Source: Streptococcus mitis (GTDB lineage Bacteria > Bacillota > Bacilli > Lactobacillales > Streptococcaceae). From it: a DNA stretch of 64,000 bases. Made by a program: the position numbers and the translations under genes. The stretch is from contig NZ_LBMT01000001.1 in the NCBI RefSeq assembly GCF_002005545.1, positions 1,200,301 through 1,264,300 of the forward strand, in the 5' to 3' direction. Below, one piece after another: positions 38,781 to 48,170 of this stretch (the stretch's first letter is position 1; every line of letters starts with the position of its first letter). Below the pieces are notes generated by a model. It had not been told where the DNA came from and did no database searches. It saw only the letters and a program-made list of their open reading frames with translations.

Positions 38781-41477
38781 ATGTCACTTCAAAAATTAGA
38801 AAACTATAGTAATAAAGCTGTCGTGCAAGAAGAAGTATTGATTTTAACAGAATTGTTAGAAGATATCACTAAAAATATGCTTGCCCCAGAGACTTTTGAA
38901 AAAATCATGCAGTTGAAAGAATTGTCAACTCAAGAAGATTATCAAGGCTTGAACCAATTGGTTACTAGTCTGTCGAATGATGAAATGGCTTATATTTCAC
39001 GCTATTTCTCAATTTTGCCTCTCTTGATTAATATTTCAGAAGACGTGGATTTGGCTTATGAAATCAACCACCAAAATAATATTGATCAAGATTATCTTGG
39101 AAAATTATCAGCAACGATCAAAATGGTTGCTGAAAAAGAAAATGCGGTTGAAATTCTTGAACACTTGAATGTTGTCCCTGTTTTGACAGCCCATCCAACA
39201 CAAGTGCAACGTAAGAGTATGTTGGATTTGACAAACCATATCCATACCCTCTTGCGTAAGTATCGTGATGTGAAATTAGGCTTGATTAATAAGGAAAAAT
39301 GGCATAATGATCTCCGTCGTTACATTGAGATTATCATGCAGACAGATATGATTCGTGAAAAGAAATTGAAAGTAACCAATGAAATTACGAATGTTATGGA
39401 ATACTACAATAGTTCATTCCTGAAAGCTGTTCCTCATTTGACTGCTGAGTACAAGCGTCTGGCTAAAAAACACGGCTTGGAGTTGAAACATCCTAAACCA
39501 ATTACCATGGGAATGTGGATTGGTGGAGACCGTGATGGGAATCCTTTTGTTACAGCAGATACCTTGAAACAATCTGCTATGACTCAGTGTGAAGTCATCA
39601 TGAACTACTATGATGAAAAGATTTACCAACTTTATCGTGAATTCTCTCTCTCAACTAGTATTGTCAATGTCAGCAAGCAAGTCAGAGAAATGGCTCGTCA
39701 ATCTAAGGATAACTCTATTTACCGTGAAAAAGAGCTTTACCGCCGTGCCTTGTTTGATATTCAATCAAAAATCCAAGCAACAAAAACCTATCTGATTGAG
39801 GATAAGGAAGTTGGGGCTCGCTATGAAACGGCCAATGATTTTTATAAGGATTTAATTACTATTCGTGATTCCCTCTTGGAAAATAAGGGTGAAGCACTGA
39901 TTTCTGGTGATTTTGTTGAGTTAATTCAGGCAGTTGAAATTTTTGGTTTCTATTTGGCATCTATTGACATGCGTCAAGATTCTAGTGTTCATGAAGCCTG
40001 TGTAGCTGAACTCTTGAAATCAGCAGGAATTCATTCTCATTATAGCGAACTCAGTGAAGAAGAAAAATGCCAACTTCTTTTGAAAGAATTAGAAGAAGAT
40101 CCACGTATTCTTTCTGCCACTCATGTTGAAAAATCAGAGTTACTTGAAAAAGAATTAGCAATCTTTAAGGCTGCTCGTAAGTTGAAAGATAAGTTGGGTG
40201 ATGATGTTATTCGTCAAACCATTATTTCACATGCAACTAGCGTATCAGACATGCTGGAATTGGCTATCTTACTAAAAGAAGTAGGGTTAGTTGATAAAGA
40301 AAGAGCCCGTGTTCAAATCGTTCCTCTCTTTGAAACAATAGAGGACTTGGATCACTCAGAAGAAATTATGAGAGAATACCTTTCTCTTCCTCTTGCTAAG
40401 AAATGGATTGCTTCTCGCAATAACTACCAAGAAATCATGCTTGGTTACTCTGATAGTAATAAAGATGGTGGCTACCTATCATCATGTTGGACCCTCTACA
40501 AGGCTCAACAACAATTGACTGCTATTGGAGATGAATTTGGTGTTAAGGTTACCTTCTTCCATGGCCGTGGTGGGACTGTTGGTCGTGGTGGTGGACCAAC
40601 TTATGAAGCCATCACCTCCCAACCGCTCAAGTCTATCAAGGATCGTATCCGCTTGACGGAGCAGGGTGAAGTAATTGGCAATAAATACGGTAACAAAGAT
40701 GCTGCCTACTATAACCTTGAAATGCTAGTATCTGCAGCCATTAACCGTATGATTACGCAGAAGAAGAGCGATACCAATACCTCAAATCGATATGAAGCCA
40801 TTATGGACCAAGTAGTGGACCGTAGTTACGATATCTACCGTGATTTGGTCTTTGGTAATGATCATTTCTATGATTATTTCTTCGAGTCAAGTCCAATCAA
40901 GGCTATTTCAAGCTTTAACATTGGTTCTCGTCCAGCTGCTCGTAAAACGATTACTGAAATCGGTGGTTTGCGGGCTATTCCTTGGGTATTCTCATGGTCG
41001 CAAAGTCGCGTCATGTTCCCTGGCTGGTATGGGGTTGGTTCAAGCTTCAAAGAATTTATCGATAAAAATCCAGAAAATATCGCTATTCTACGAGATATGT
41101 ATCAAAATTGGCCTTTCTTCCAGTCGCTTCTTTCAAATGTTGATATGGTCTTGTCAAAATCAAATATGAATATTGCTTTTGAATATGCTAAACTTTGTGA
41201 AGATGATCAAGTAAAAGCAATCTATGAGACTATTCTAAATGAATGGCAAGTTACCAAGGAAGTCATCTTGGCTATCGAAGGTTATGATGAACTTTTGGCT
41301 GAAAATCCATATCTAAAAGCAAGTTTGGATTATCGTATGCCTTACTTTAATATCCTTAACTATATCCAGTTGGAGTTGATTAAACGTCAACGCCGAGGAG
41401 AATTATCAAGCGATCAAGAAAAATTAATCCATACAACCATCAACGGAATTGCGACAGGATTGCGTAATTCAGGCTGA
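38781..41477 (+). CDS. ppc: Phosphoenolpyruvate carboxylase
   Basis: Carboxylates PEP to oxaloacetate, an anaplerotic step that feeds aspartate synthesis in streptococci, which lack a full TCA cycle. The 898-residue protein has family length, with [16 protein letters not shown] near 145 (catalytic His), [14 protein letters not shown] near 243, and the [16 protein letters not shown] loop near 595. A terminator follows. Confidence 0.97.
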   Translation: MSLQKLENYSNKAVVQEEVLILTELLEDITKNMLAPETFEKIMQLKELSTQEDYQGLNQLVTSLSNDEMAYISRYFSILPLLINISEDVDLAYEINHQNNIDQDYLGKLSATIKMVAEKENAVEILEHLNVVPVLTAHPTQVQRKSMLDLTNHIHTLLRKYRDVKLGLINKEKWHNDLRRYIEIIMQTDMIREKKLKVTNEITNVMEYYNSSFLKAVPHLTAEYKRLAKKHGLELKHPKPITMGMWIGGDRDGNPFVTADTLKQSAMTQCEVIMNYYDEKIYQLYREFSLSTSIVNVSKQVREMARQSKDNSIYREKELYRRALFDIQSKIQATKTYLIEDKEVGARYETANDFYKDLITIRDSLLENKGEALISGDFVELIQAVEIFGFYLASIDMRQDSSVHEACVAELLKSAGIHSHYSELSEEEKCQLLLKELEEDPRILSATHVEKSELLEKELAIFKAARKLKDKLGDDVIRQTIISHATSVSDMLELAILLKEVGLVDKERARVQIVPLFETIEDLDHSEEIMREYLSLPLAKKWIASRNNYQEIMLGYSDSNKDGGYLSSCWTLYKAQQQLTAIGDEFGVKVTFFHGRGGTVGRGGGPTYEAITSQPLKSIKDRIRLTEQGEVIGNKYGNKDAAYYNLEMLVSAAINRMITQKKSDTNTSNRYEAIMDQVVDRSYDIYRDLVFGNDHFYDYFFESSPIKAISSFNIGSRPAARKTITEIGGLRAIPWVFSWSQSRVMFPGWYGVGSSFKEFIDKNPENIAILRDMYQNWPFFQSLLSNVDMVLSKSNMNIAFEYAKLCEDDQVKAIYETILNEWQVTKEVILAIEGYDELLAENPYLKASLDYRMPYFNILNYIQLELIKRQRRGELSSDQEKLIHTTINGIATGLRNSG

Positions 41478-41485
41478 TACCTATC

Positions 41486-41518
41486 AAACTTCCTCTTTTC
41501 TATAGGGGAAGTTTTTGA
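41486..41518 (+). terminator. Rho-independent terminator after ppc
   Basis: AACTTCC (41488-41494) pairs with GGGAAGTT, followed by TTTTT. Confidence 0.82.
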
Positions 41519-41545
41519 ATAGTTCAAAAAAATGCTAAAAGAGTC

Positions 41546-41573
41546 TTGACAAGTAGTTGAAAAATGATATAAT
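41546..41573 (+). promoter_or_regulatory. Promoter of Trp T-box leader
   Basis: TTGACA (41546-41551) and TATAAT (41568-41573) with a 16-nt spacer and an upstream TG, near consensus. Confidence 0.88.
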
Positions 41574-41578
41574 TTAAC

Positions 41579-41819
41579 CATTCAGAAAAGTAATCATTCA
41601 AACTTTTTAGAGAGTCTGTGGTAGCTGAAAACAGATAAGTGGTGATGATGAAAATTGGGCTGAATGTTATTTAGAATTTGAAATCATAAAAATTCGGTGA
41701 GCACACCTTACAGTGCATCTCGTTATTGCGAGACAGAGCGATAGGGAAATTCCCTATAATTGAGGTGGTACCGCGCATTGACGTCCTCACACAAGTTTTT
41801 TGTGTGAGGACTTTTTTTG
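41579..41819 (+). promoter_or_regulatory. T-box leader, tryptophan specifier
   Basis: The T-box core TGAGGTGGTACCGCGC is at 41761-41776. The terminator is GTCCTCACACA/TGTGTGAGGAC with a T-run (41783-41819). Stem I closes with CATTCAG (41579-41585) and CTGAATG (41660-41666). The specifier-loop 3' side reads GAAAATTGGG, placing TGG (Trp) at 41656-41658 opposite an AGTA loop-E strand. Uncharged tRNA-Trp should let transcription reach the transporter genes, which fits a tryptophan uptake operon. Confidence 0.92.
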
Positions 41820-41831
41820 ATGGAGGTTAGT

Positions 41832-41891
41832 ATGGAAAGAAAACGATGGCGTCGCTTGTTTATACTCAATGAAAATCAAAGTACAAACTAG
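41832..41891 (+). CDS. 19-codon mini-ORF between T-box and transporter
   Basis: ATG 41832 has a strong GGAGG (41822-41826) at normal distance and reads MERKRWRRLFILNENQSTN, then TAG inside the BOX repeat. It contains a Trp codon and a cluster of basic residues. The last nine codons come from the repeat, so the frame may be the original start of a gene cut by the BOX insertion, or a translated leader. I do not recognise it. Confidence 0.35.
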   Translation: MERKRWRRLFILNENQSTN

Positions 41892-42012
41892 GAAGCTAGC
41901 CGCAGGTTGCTCAAAGCACTGCTTTGAGGTTGTGGATAGAACTGACGAAGTCAGTAACCATAGCTACGGCAAGGTGAAGCTGACGTGGTTTGAAGAGATT
42001 TTCGAAGAGTAT
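41862..42012 (-). repeat. BOX element (boxA-boxC without boxB, - orientation)
   Basis: Bounded by ATACTCAATGAAAATC on the left and CGAAGAGTAT on the right. boxC carries AGGAAGCTAGCCGCAGG and boxA carries CTACGGCAAGG followed by TGACGTGGTTTGAAG. No separate boxB unit is present, which explains its shorter length. It lies between the T-box terminator and the first transporter gene. Confidence 0.93.
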
Positions 42013-42056
42013 TAGATAAGTGAAGTATTTTGAAGGAAATAAAAAGGAGAAATAGA

Positions 42057-43052
42057 ATGAAAAATAAACGTTTAATTGGAATTATCGCTGCCTTAGCAGT
42101 CTTAGTAGCAGGAAGCTTGATTTACTCTTCAATGAATAAACCAGAAACTAAGAATGAGAAGAAAGTTGCCAAAGTTGGTGTCCTTCAGTTTGTGAGCCAT
42201 CCATCTCTTGACTTGATTTATAAAGGGATTCAAGATGGACTTGCAGAAGAAGGTTATAAAGATGACCAGTTGAAGATTGACTTTATGAACTCAGAAGGTG
42301 ACCAAAGTAAGGTTGCGACAATGAGTAAACAATTGGTTGCAAATGGGAATGACCTTGTGGTTGGTATTGCAACACCAGCTGCTCAAGGTTTGGCTAGTGC
42401 AACAAAAGACCTACCGGTTATCATGGCTGCTATTACAGACCCAATTGGTGCTAACTTGGTCAAAGATTTGAAAAAACCAGGTGGCAACATTACAGGGGTG
42501 TCTGACCACAATCCAGCTCAACAACAAGTTGAACTCATTAAGGCTCTTACACCAAATGTAAAAACAATCGGAGCCCTTTACTCAAGTAGCGAAGACAATT
42601 CAAAAACTCAAGTCGAAGAATTTAAGGCTTATGCTGAAAAAGCAGGTTTGACAGTCGAAACATTTGCTGTTCCTTCAACAAATGAAATTGCTTCAACAGT
42701 CAATGTTATGACTAGCAAGGTTGATGCTATCTGGGTTCCAATCGACAACACCATTGCATCTGCATTTTCAACAGTTGTATCAAGCAATCAATCAGCTAAA
42801 AAGCCAATCTATCCAAGCGCGACTGCCATGGTAGAAGCAGGTGGCTTGGCATCAGTTGTAGTTGACCAACACGACCTTGGTGTGGCAACTGGTAAAATGA
42901 TTGCGCAAGTCTTGAAAGGTGCAAAACCAGCTGATACTCCAGTCAATGTATTTTCAACTGGTAAGTCAGTAATTAACAAAAAATTAGCACAAGAGCTAGG
43001 TATTACGATTCCTGAATCTGTTCTAAAAGAAGCAGGACAAGTGATTGAATAA
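42057..43052 (+). CDS. trpX: ABC transporter substrate-binding protein, TrpX type
   Basis: Periplasmic-binding-fold protein (ABC_sub_bind family). ATG 42057 follows AAAAAGGAGAA and gives 331 aa. Residues 5-24 form a hydrophobic helix (LIGIIAALAVLVAGSLIYSS), but no lipobox cysteine is present, so it looks membrane-anchored rather than lipidated. The mature part starts VAKVGVLQFVSHPSLDLIYKG. It sits downstream of a Trp T-box, so tryptophan is the likely substrate; the family alone does not prove it. Confidence 0.85.
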   Translation: MKNKRLIGIIAALAVLVAGSLIYSSMNKPETKNEKKVAKVGVLQFVSHPSLDLIYKGIQDGLAEEGYKDDQLKIDFMNSEGDQSKVATMSKQLVANGNDLVVGIATPAAQGLASATKDLPVIMAAITDPIGANLVKDLKKPGGNITGVSDHNPAQQQVELIKALTPNVKTIGALYSSSEDNSKTQVEEFKAYAEKAGLTVETFAVPSTNEIASTVNVMTSKVDAIWVPIDNTIASAFSTVVSSNQSAKKPIYPSATAMVEAGGLASVVVDQHDLGVATGKMIAQVLKGAKPADTPVNVFSTGKSVINKKLAQELGITIPESVLKEAGQVIE

Positions 43053-43127
43053 TCTGTAATGGAGGAGTTGGGGACATCTCCTCCAATTTTTTACAATAAA
43101 AATCATATAGAAAAGGTTAAGAAACAG

Positions 43128-43994
43128 ATGATATTATCTATTATTTCTCAAGGATTTGTCTGGGCTATTTTAGGTCTGGGAATCTTTATGACATTTAGGA
43201 TTTTAAACTTTCCAGATATGACGACAGAAGGTTCCTTCCCTCTTGGGGGAGCTGTTGCTGTCACTCTGATAACCAAAGGCGTGAACCCATTTCTAGCGAC
43301 ACTTGTTGCTGTAGGAGCAGGTTGTTTGGCTGGTATGGCAGCAGGCCTTCTTTATACAAAAGGGAAGATTCCAACCTTGTTATCAGGGATTTTGGTGATG
43401 ACTTCTTGTCACTCAATCATGCTCTTGATTATGGGACGTGCGAATTTAGGCCTGCTTGGAACCAAGCAAATTCAGGATGTTTTGCCTTTTGATTCAGACT
43501 TGAATCAACTCTTGACAGGTCTTATCTTTGTCAGTCTTGTCATTGCTCTTATGCTCTTTTTCTTGGATACCAAACTCGGACAGGCCTATATTGCTACAGG
43601 TGACAATCCTGATATGGCTAGAAGTTTCGGGATTCATACTGGACGTATGGAGCTCATGGGATTGGTCTTATCAAATGGTGTGATTGCCCTTGCAGGAGCT
43701 CTTATTGCCCAGCAAGAAGGCTATGCCGATGTATCTCGAGGAATCGGTGTTATCGTTGTGGGGCTTGCAAGTTTGATTATTGGAGAAGTTATCTTCAAGA
43801 GTTTGAGCTTGGCAGAACGTCTGGTTACCATTGTTGTAGGTTCTATCGCCTATCAATTCTTAGTGTGGGCAGTTATTGCGCTTGGCTTTAATACTAGTTA
43901 CCTTCGTTTGTACAGCGCCGTGATTTTAGCAGTCTGCCTCATGATTCCAACATTTAAGCAAACAATCTTGAAAGGAGCCAAATTAAGCAAATGA
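43128..43994 (+). CDS. trpY: ABC transporter permease, TrpY type
   Basis: Inner-membrane permease of the same importer, related to branched-chain amino-acid permeases. The 288 residues have about eight or nine hydrophobic helices. MILSIISQGFVWAILGLGIF starts at ATG 43128; upstream in-frame ATGs would add a polar stretch not expected for the family. The ribosome site is weak (AAGGTTAAG), so coupling to trpX may matter. The gene overlaps trpZ by 4 nt. Confidence 0.85.
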   Translation: MILSIISQGFVWAILGLGIFMTFRILNFPDMTTEGSFPLGGAVAVTLITKGVNPFLATLVAVGAGCLAGMAAGLLYTKGKIPTLLSGILVMTSCHSIMLLIMGRANLGLLGTKQIQDVLPFDSDLNQLLTGLIFVSLVIALMLFFLDTKLGQAYIATGDNPDMARSFGIHTGRMELMGLVLSNGVIALAGALIAQQEGYADVSRGIGVIVVGLASLIIGEVIFKSLSLAERLVTIVVGSIAYQFLVWAVIALGFNTSYLRLYSAVILAVCLMIPTFKQTILKGAKLSK

Positions 43995-44749
43995 CAGCAA
44001 TTGTAGAATTAAAAAATGCAACCAAAGTCGTTAAAAATGGCTTTGATGAAGAAAAGATTATTTTAAATGATGTTTCCTTAGAAATTTTTGAACAGGATTT
44101 CATCACGATTTTAGGTGGAAATGGTGCTGGCAAATCAACTCTCTTTAACACTATTGCAGGAACTTTATCACTAACCAGTGGGACCATCCGTATTTTAGGT
44201 GAGGATGTTACCAAGTTTTCACCAGAGAAGCGCGCTAAGTATCTGTCTCGTGTCTTCCAAGATCCCAAGATGGGGACAGCTCCCCGTATGACGGTGGCTG
44301 AAAATCTTTTGATTGCCAAGTTTCGTGGTGAAAAGCGTGGACTGTTTCCGAGACGTCTGGCTAGCTATAAGGATGAGTTTCAGGCAACTATTGAAAAAGT
44401 GGGAAACGGTCTTGAGAAACACTTGAATACACCGATTGAGTTCTTATCAGGTGGGCAAAGACAGGCCTTGAGTCTCTTGATGGCAACCTTGAAACGACCT
44501 GAATTACTCTTGTTAGACGAGCATACTGCAGCCCTTGATCCAAAGACCAGTGTGTCCTTGATGGAATTGACGGATGAATTTGTCAAGAAAGACCAGCTGA
44601 CAGCGCTTATGATTACCCACCATATGGAAGATGCTCTCAAATATGGTAATCGCTTGATTGTTATGAAAGAAGGACGGATTATCCAAGATTTGAAACAAGA
44701 AGAAAAAGCAAAAATGAAAATCTCTGATTATTATCAGCTCTTTGAATAA
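43991..44749 (+). CDS. trpZ: ABC transporter ATP-binding protein, TrpZ type
   Basis: ATPase of the importer. In 252 residues Walker A is GGNGAGKST near 42, the Q-loop region FQDPKMGT, the signature LSGGQRQALSL near 155, Walker B LLLLDEHTAALDP, and the H-loop ITHHMED. It overlaps trpY by 4 nt and completes the T-box-controlled operon. Confidence 0.88.
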   Translation: MTAIVELKNATKVVKNGFDEEKIILNDVSLEIFEQDFITILGGNGAGKSTLFNTIAGTLSLTSGTIRILGEDVTKFSPEKRAKYLSRVFQDPKMGTAPRMTVAENLLIAKFRGEKRGLFPRRLASYKDEFQATIEKVGNGLEKHLNTPIEFLSGGQRQALSLLMATLKRPELLLLDEHTAALDPKTSVSLMELTDEFVKKDQLTALMITHHMEDALKYGNRLIVMKEGRIIQDLKQEEKAKMKISDYYQLFE

Positions 44750-44770
44750 AGTAGGGAAAATGAGTGAAAT

Positions 44771-44818
44771 GGTTTACTTTTTTTCTGAAATAAAGTATAC
44801 TATATAAAGTAAACTATG
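44771..44818 (+). promoter_or_regulatory. dnaG-rpoD promoter with repeated AAAGTAAACT motifs
   Basis: TTTACT (44773-44778) and TATACT (44796-44801) lie 17 nt apart. Three copies of AAAGTA(A/T)AC surround them: inverted at 44772-44780, direct at 44792-44800 and direct at 44806-44814. The two direct copies sit in back-to-back 14-nt units (44791 and 44805). The layout suggests an operator as well as a promoter. Confidence 0.65.
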
Positions 44819-44838
44819 ATAACATGGAGGTATTGTGT

Positions 44839-46599
44839 ATGGTTGACAAAAAAGTCATTGAAGAAATCAAAAACAATGCCAACATTGTGGAAGTCATAGG
44901 AGATGTGATTTCTTTACAAAAGGCAGGACGGAACTATCTAGGGCTCTGTCCTTTTCATGGTGAAAAAACACCTTCTTTTAACGTTGTAGAGGATAAGCAG
45001 TTTTATCACTGTTTTGGTTGTGGCCGCTCAGGTGATGTCTTTAAATTCATTGAGGAGTACCAAGGGGTTCCCTTTATGGAGGCTGTCCAAATCTTAGGTC
45101 AGCGTGTTGGGATAGAGGTGGAAAAACCGCTTTATAGTGAGCAGAAGCCAGCCTCTCCACATCAAGCTCTTTATGATATGCACGAAGATGCTGCCAAATT
45201 TTATCATGCTATTCTCATGACAACGACCATGGGGGAGGCGGCCAGAAACTACCTTTATCAGCGTGGTTTGACAGATGAAGTGCTTAAGCATTTTCGGATT
45301 GGTTTAGCACCTCCAGAACGAAACTATCTCTATCAACGTTTGTCTGGTCAGTATCATGAAGAGGATTTCCTAGATTCAGGACTGTTTTATCTCTCGGATG
45401 CTAATCAATTTGTAGACACCTTTCACAATCGGATTATGTTTCCCCTGACAAATGATCAGGGAAAGGTCATTGCCTTCTCAGGTCGTATCTGGCAGAAAAC
45501 GGATTCACAAACTTCTAAGTATAAAAATAGCCGATCGACTGCAATTTTTAACAAAAGTTACGAATTATATCATATGGATAGGGCAAAAAAATCTTCTGGC
45601 AAAGCCAGTGAGATTTATCTGATGGAAGGGTTCATGGATGTTATTGCAGCCTATAGGGCTGGAATCGAAAACGCTGTCGCATCTATGGGAACAGCCTTGA
45701 GTCGAGAGCATGTTGAGCATCTGAAAAGGTTAACCAAGAAGTTAGTCCTTGTTTACGATGGCGATAAGGCTGGGCAAGCCGCAACATTGAAAGCCTTGGA
45801 TGAAATTGGTGATATGCCTGTGCAAATCGTCAGTATGCCTGATAACTTGGATCCAGATGAGTATCTACAAAAAAATGGTCCAGAAGACTTGGCCTATCTA
45901 TTAACGAAAACTCGTATTAGTCCGATTGAGTTTTACATTCACCAGTACAAACCTGAAAACAGTGAAAATCTGCAAGCTCAGATTGAGTTTATTGAAAAAA
46001 TAGCTCCCTTGATTGTTCAAGAAAAGTCCATCACTGCTCAAAACAGCTATATTCATATTTTAGCTGACAGTCTGGCATCCTTTGATTATGCCCAGATTGA
46101 GCAGATTGTGAATGAGAGTCGTCAGGTACAAAGGCAGAATCGTATGGAAGGAATTTCCAGACCGACGCCAATCACCATGACTGTCACCAAGCAGTTATCG
46201 GCTGTTATGAGGGCAGAAGCTCACCTACTTTATCGAATGATGGAATCTCCCCTTATTTTGAACGATTACCGTTTGCGAGAAGATTTTGCATTTGACACTC
46301 CTGAATTTCAGGTCTTATATGACTTGCTTGGCCAGTATGGTAATCTTCCTCCAGAAGTTTTAGCAGAGCAGACAGAGGAAGTTGAAAGAGCTTGGTATCA
46401 AGTCTTAGCTCAGGATTTACCTGCCGAGATGTCACCACAGGAGCTTAGTGAAGTAGAAATGACTCGAAACAAGGCTCTCTTGAATCAGGACAATATGAGA
46501 ATCAAAAAGAAGGTGCAGGAAGCTAGCCATGTAGGAGATACAGACACAGCCCTAGAAGAATTGGAACGTTTAATTTCCCAAAAGAGAAGAATGGAGTAA
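44839..46599 (+). CDS. dnaG: DNA primase
   Basis: Synthesises RNA primers at the replication fork. ATG 44839 lies 8 nt after GGAGG; the earlier ATG at 44824 overlaps that site. The 586-residue protein has the CHC2 zinc finger ([11 protein letters not shown] and HCFGCG, about 38-62), the TOPRIM domain with [16 protein letters not shown] near 256 and DGDKAGQAA, and a C-terminal DnaB-binding region. It forms the classical dnaG-rpoD operon. Confidence 0.97.
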   Translation: MVDKKVIEEIKNNANIVEVIGDVISLQKAGRNYLGLCPFHGEKTPSFNVVEDKQFYHCFGCGRSGDVFKFIEEYQGVPFMEAVQILGQRVGIEVEKPLYSEQKPASPHQALYDMHEDAAKFYHAILMTTTMGEAARNYLYQRGLTDEVLKHFRIGLAPPERNYLYQRLSGQYHEEDFLDSGLFYLSDANQFVDTFHNRIMFPLTNDQGKVIAFSGRIWQKTDSQTSKYKNSRSTAIFNKSYELYHMDRAKKSSGKASEIYLMEGFMDVIAAYRAGIENAVASMGTALSREHVEHLKRLTKKLVLVYDGDKAGQAATLKALDEIGDMPVQIVSMPDNLDPDEYLQKNGPEDLAYLLTKTRISPIEFYIHQYKPENSENLQAQIEFIEKIAPLIVQEKSITAQNSYIHILADSLASFDYAQIEQIVNESRQVQRQNRMEGISRPTPITMTVTKQLSAVMRAEAHLLYRMMESPLILNDYRLREDFAFDTPEFQVLYDLLGQYGNLPPEVLAEQTEEVERAWYQVLAQDLPAEMSPQELSEVEMTRNKALLNQDNMRIKKKVQEASHVGDTDTALEELERLISQKRRME

Positions 46600-46601
46600 T
46601 A

Positions 46602-47711
46602 ATGGCAACAAAACAAAAAGAAGTAACAACATTTGATGTACAAGTAGCAGAATTTATCCGTAATCATAAGCAAAAAGGGACAGCAACAGATGATGAAATC
46701 AATGCTAGTCTTGTCGTTCCTTTTACCTTGGACGCTGATGGGATTGAAGATCTCTTGCAACGGATTCAGGACGCAGGAATTTCTATCACAGATAATGAAG
46801 GAAATCCAAGTGCGCGTGTTCTTAGTGCTGAAGAAGAACCAGAACTCAGCGATGAGGACTTGATTGGTTCAACTTCTGCTAAGGTTAATGACCCTGTCCG
46901 TATGTACTTGAAAGAAATCGGGGTCGTTCCTCTCTTGACCAATGAAGAGGAAAAAGAATTGGCACTAGCAGTTGAAGCTGGTGATATCGAAGCCAAACAA
47001 CGTCTTGCGGAAGCCAACCTTCGTTTGGTTGTTTCTATTGCCAAACGCTATGTTGGCCGTGGTATGCAGTTCCTTGACTTGATTCAAGAAGGGAATATGG
47101 GCTTGATGAAGGCGGTTGACAAGTTTGACTATTCTAAAGGGTTCAAGTTCTCAACTTATGCAACTTGGTGGATTCGTCAGGCTATCACTCGTGCTATTGC
47201 GGACCAAGCTCGTACCATCCGTATCCCAGTTCACATGGTTGAAACCATCAATAAATTGGTTCGTGAACAGCGTAACCTCCTTCAAGAATTGGGTCAAGAC
47301 CCAACACCAGAGCAAATCGCTGAACGTATGGATATGACACCTGATAAGGTTCGTGAAATCTTGAAGATTGCCCAAGAACCAGTATCTCTTGAAACTCCTA
47401 TTGGTGAAGAGGATGATAGCCACCTTGGGGACTTTATCGAAGATGAAGTGATTGAAAATCCAGTGGACTATACAACTCGTATCGTCTTGCGTGAGCAGTT
47501 GGATGAGGTCTTGGATACTCTTACAGACCGTGAAGAAAATGTTCTGCGTCTACGTTTTGGGCTTGATGATGGGAAAATGCGTACCCTTGAAGATGTGGGT
47601 AAAGTATTTAACGTAACCCGTGAGCGTATCCGTCAGATTGAAGCAAAGGCTTTGAGAAAACTACGCCAACCAAGTCGTAGTAAACCGCTTCGTGATTTTA
47701 TTGAAGACTAA
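46602..47711 (+). CDS. rpoD: Primary sigma factor RpoD (SigA)
   Basis: Housekeeping sigma factor. The 369 residues show region 1.2 ([16 protein letters not shown]), region 2.3-2.4 ([20 protein letters not shown], reading -10 boxes), region 3 and region 4.2 with the -35 helix-turn-helix ([19 protein letters not shown]). There is no long region 1.1, as in other streptococci. It starts 2 nt after dnaG. Confidence 0.98.
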   Translation: MATKQKEVTTFDVQVAEFIRNHKQKGTATDDEINASLVVPFTLDADGIEDLLQRIQDAGISITDNEGNPSARVLSAEEEPELSDEDLIGSTSAKVNDPVRMYLKEIGVVPLLTNEEEKELALAVEAGDIEAKQRLAEANLRLVVSIAKRYVGRGMQFLDLIQEGNMGLMKAVDKFDYSKGFKFSTYATWWIRQAITRAIADQARTIRIPVHMVETINKLVREQRNLLQELGQDPTPEQIAERMDMTPDKVREILKIAQEPVSLETPIGEEDDSHLGDFIEDEVIENPVDYTTRIVLREQLDEVLDTLTDREENVLRLRFGLDDGKMRTLEDVGKVFNVTRERIRQIEAKALRKLRQPSRSKPLRDFIED

Positions 47712-47725
47712 GAGTGAGGATGAAT

Positions 47726-48055
47726 ATGGCTTATACAGAAGAGCAAATTGATAACATCAAAACACGCATTTTAACAGCCTTGGAAGAAGTCATCGACCCT
47801 GAGTTGGGAATCGATATTGTCAACCTTGGTTTGATTTATGAGATTCGTTTTGACGGCGACACTGGGCAAACAGAGATTGATATGACTTTGACAACTATGG
47901 GTTGTCCCCTAGCCGACCTTTTGACGGATCAGATTTATGATGCCATGACCGAGGTTCCAGAAGTAACGGATACTGAGGTCAAATTGGTTTGGTATCCAGC
48001 CTGGACTGTTGAAAAAATGAGTCGCTATGCACGCATTGCCCTAGGAATTAAATAA
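47726..48055 (+). CDS. MIP18/DUF59-family Fe-S assembly protein
   Basis: A 109-residue single-domain DUF59 (MIP18/PaaD/SufT-like) protein, beginning MAYTEEQIDNIKTRILTALE. Conserved marks are VIDPELGIDIVNLGLIYEI near residue 22 and the cysteine in TTMGCPLADLL near 60. Members help in iron-sulphur cluster assembly; the target here is unknown. ATG 47726 is spaced best from GTGAGG. It is probably the third gene of the dnaG-rpoD transcript. Confidence 0.85.
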   Translation: MAYTEEQIDNIKTRILTALEEVIDPELGIDIVNLGLIYEIRFDGDTGQTEIDMTLTTMGCPLADLLTDQIYDAMTEVPEVTDTEVKLVWYPAWTVEKMSRYARIALGIK

Positions 48056-48071
48056 ACATATAAAAGCATGT

Positions 48072-48128
48072 GAGAGACCGTTGGAAAAGTGAGGAAATTT
48101 CCCCCTCTTTTCCTCCAGTCTCTCCTTT
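48072..48128 (+). terminator. Long imperfect hairpin, probable terminator
   Basis: GAGAGAC (48072-48078) pairs with GTCTCTC (48118-48124), and GGAAAAG (48083-48089) with CTTTTCC (48107-48113), giving a stem of about 20 bp followed by CTTTCTTTT. It likely ends the dnaG-rpoD operon. Confidence 0.7.
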
Positions 48129-48154
48129 CTTTTGCTGATTTTATTCCAAGAAAA

Positions 48155-48163
48155 TGATATAAT
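48155..48163 (+). promoter_or_regulatory. Extended -10 promoter of cpoA
   Basis: TGA followed by TATAAT ends 7 nt before ATG 48171, so the transcript should begin at or next to the start codon. Confidence 0.6.
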
Positions 48164-48170
48164 GGTAGTT

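Noticed and set aside
48072-48128. Long hairpin as a small RNA gene
   Set aside because: Its place after an operon and the T-rich tail fit a terminator; there is no promoter of its own.
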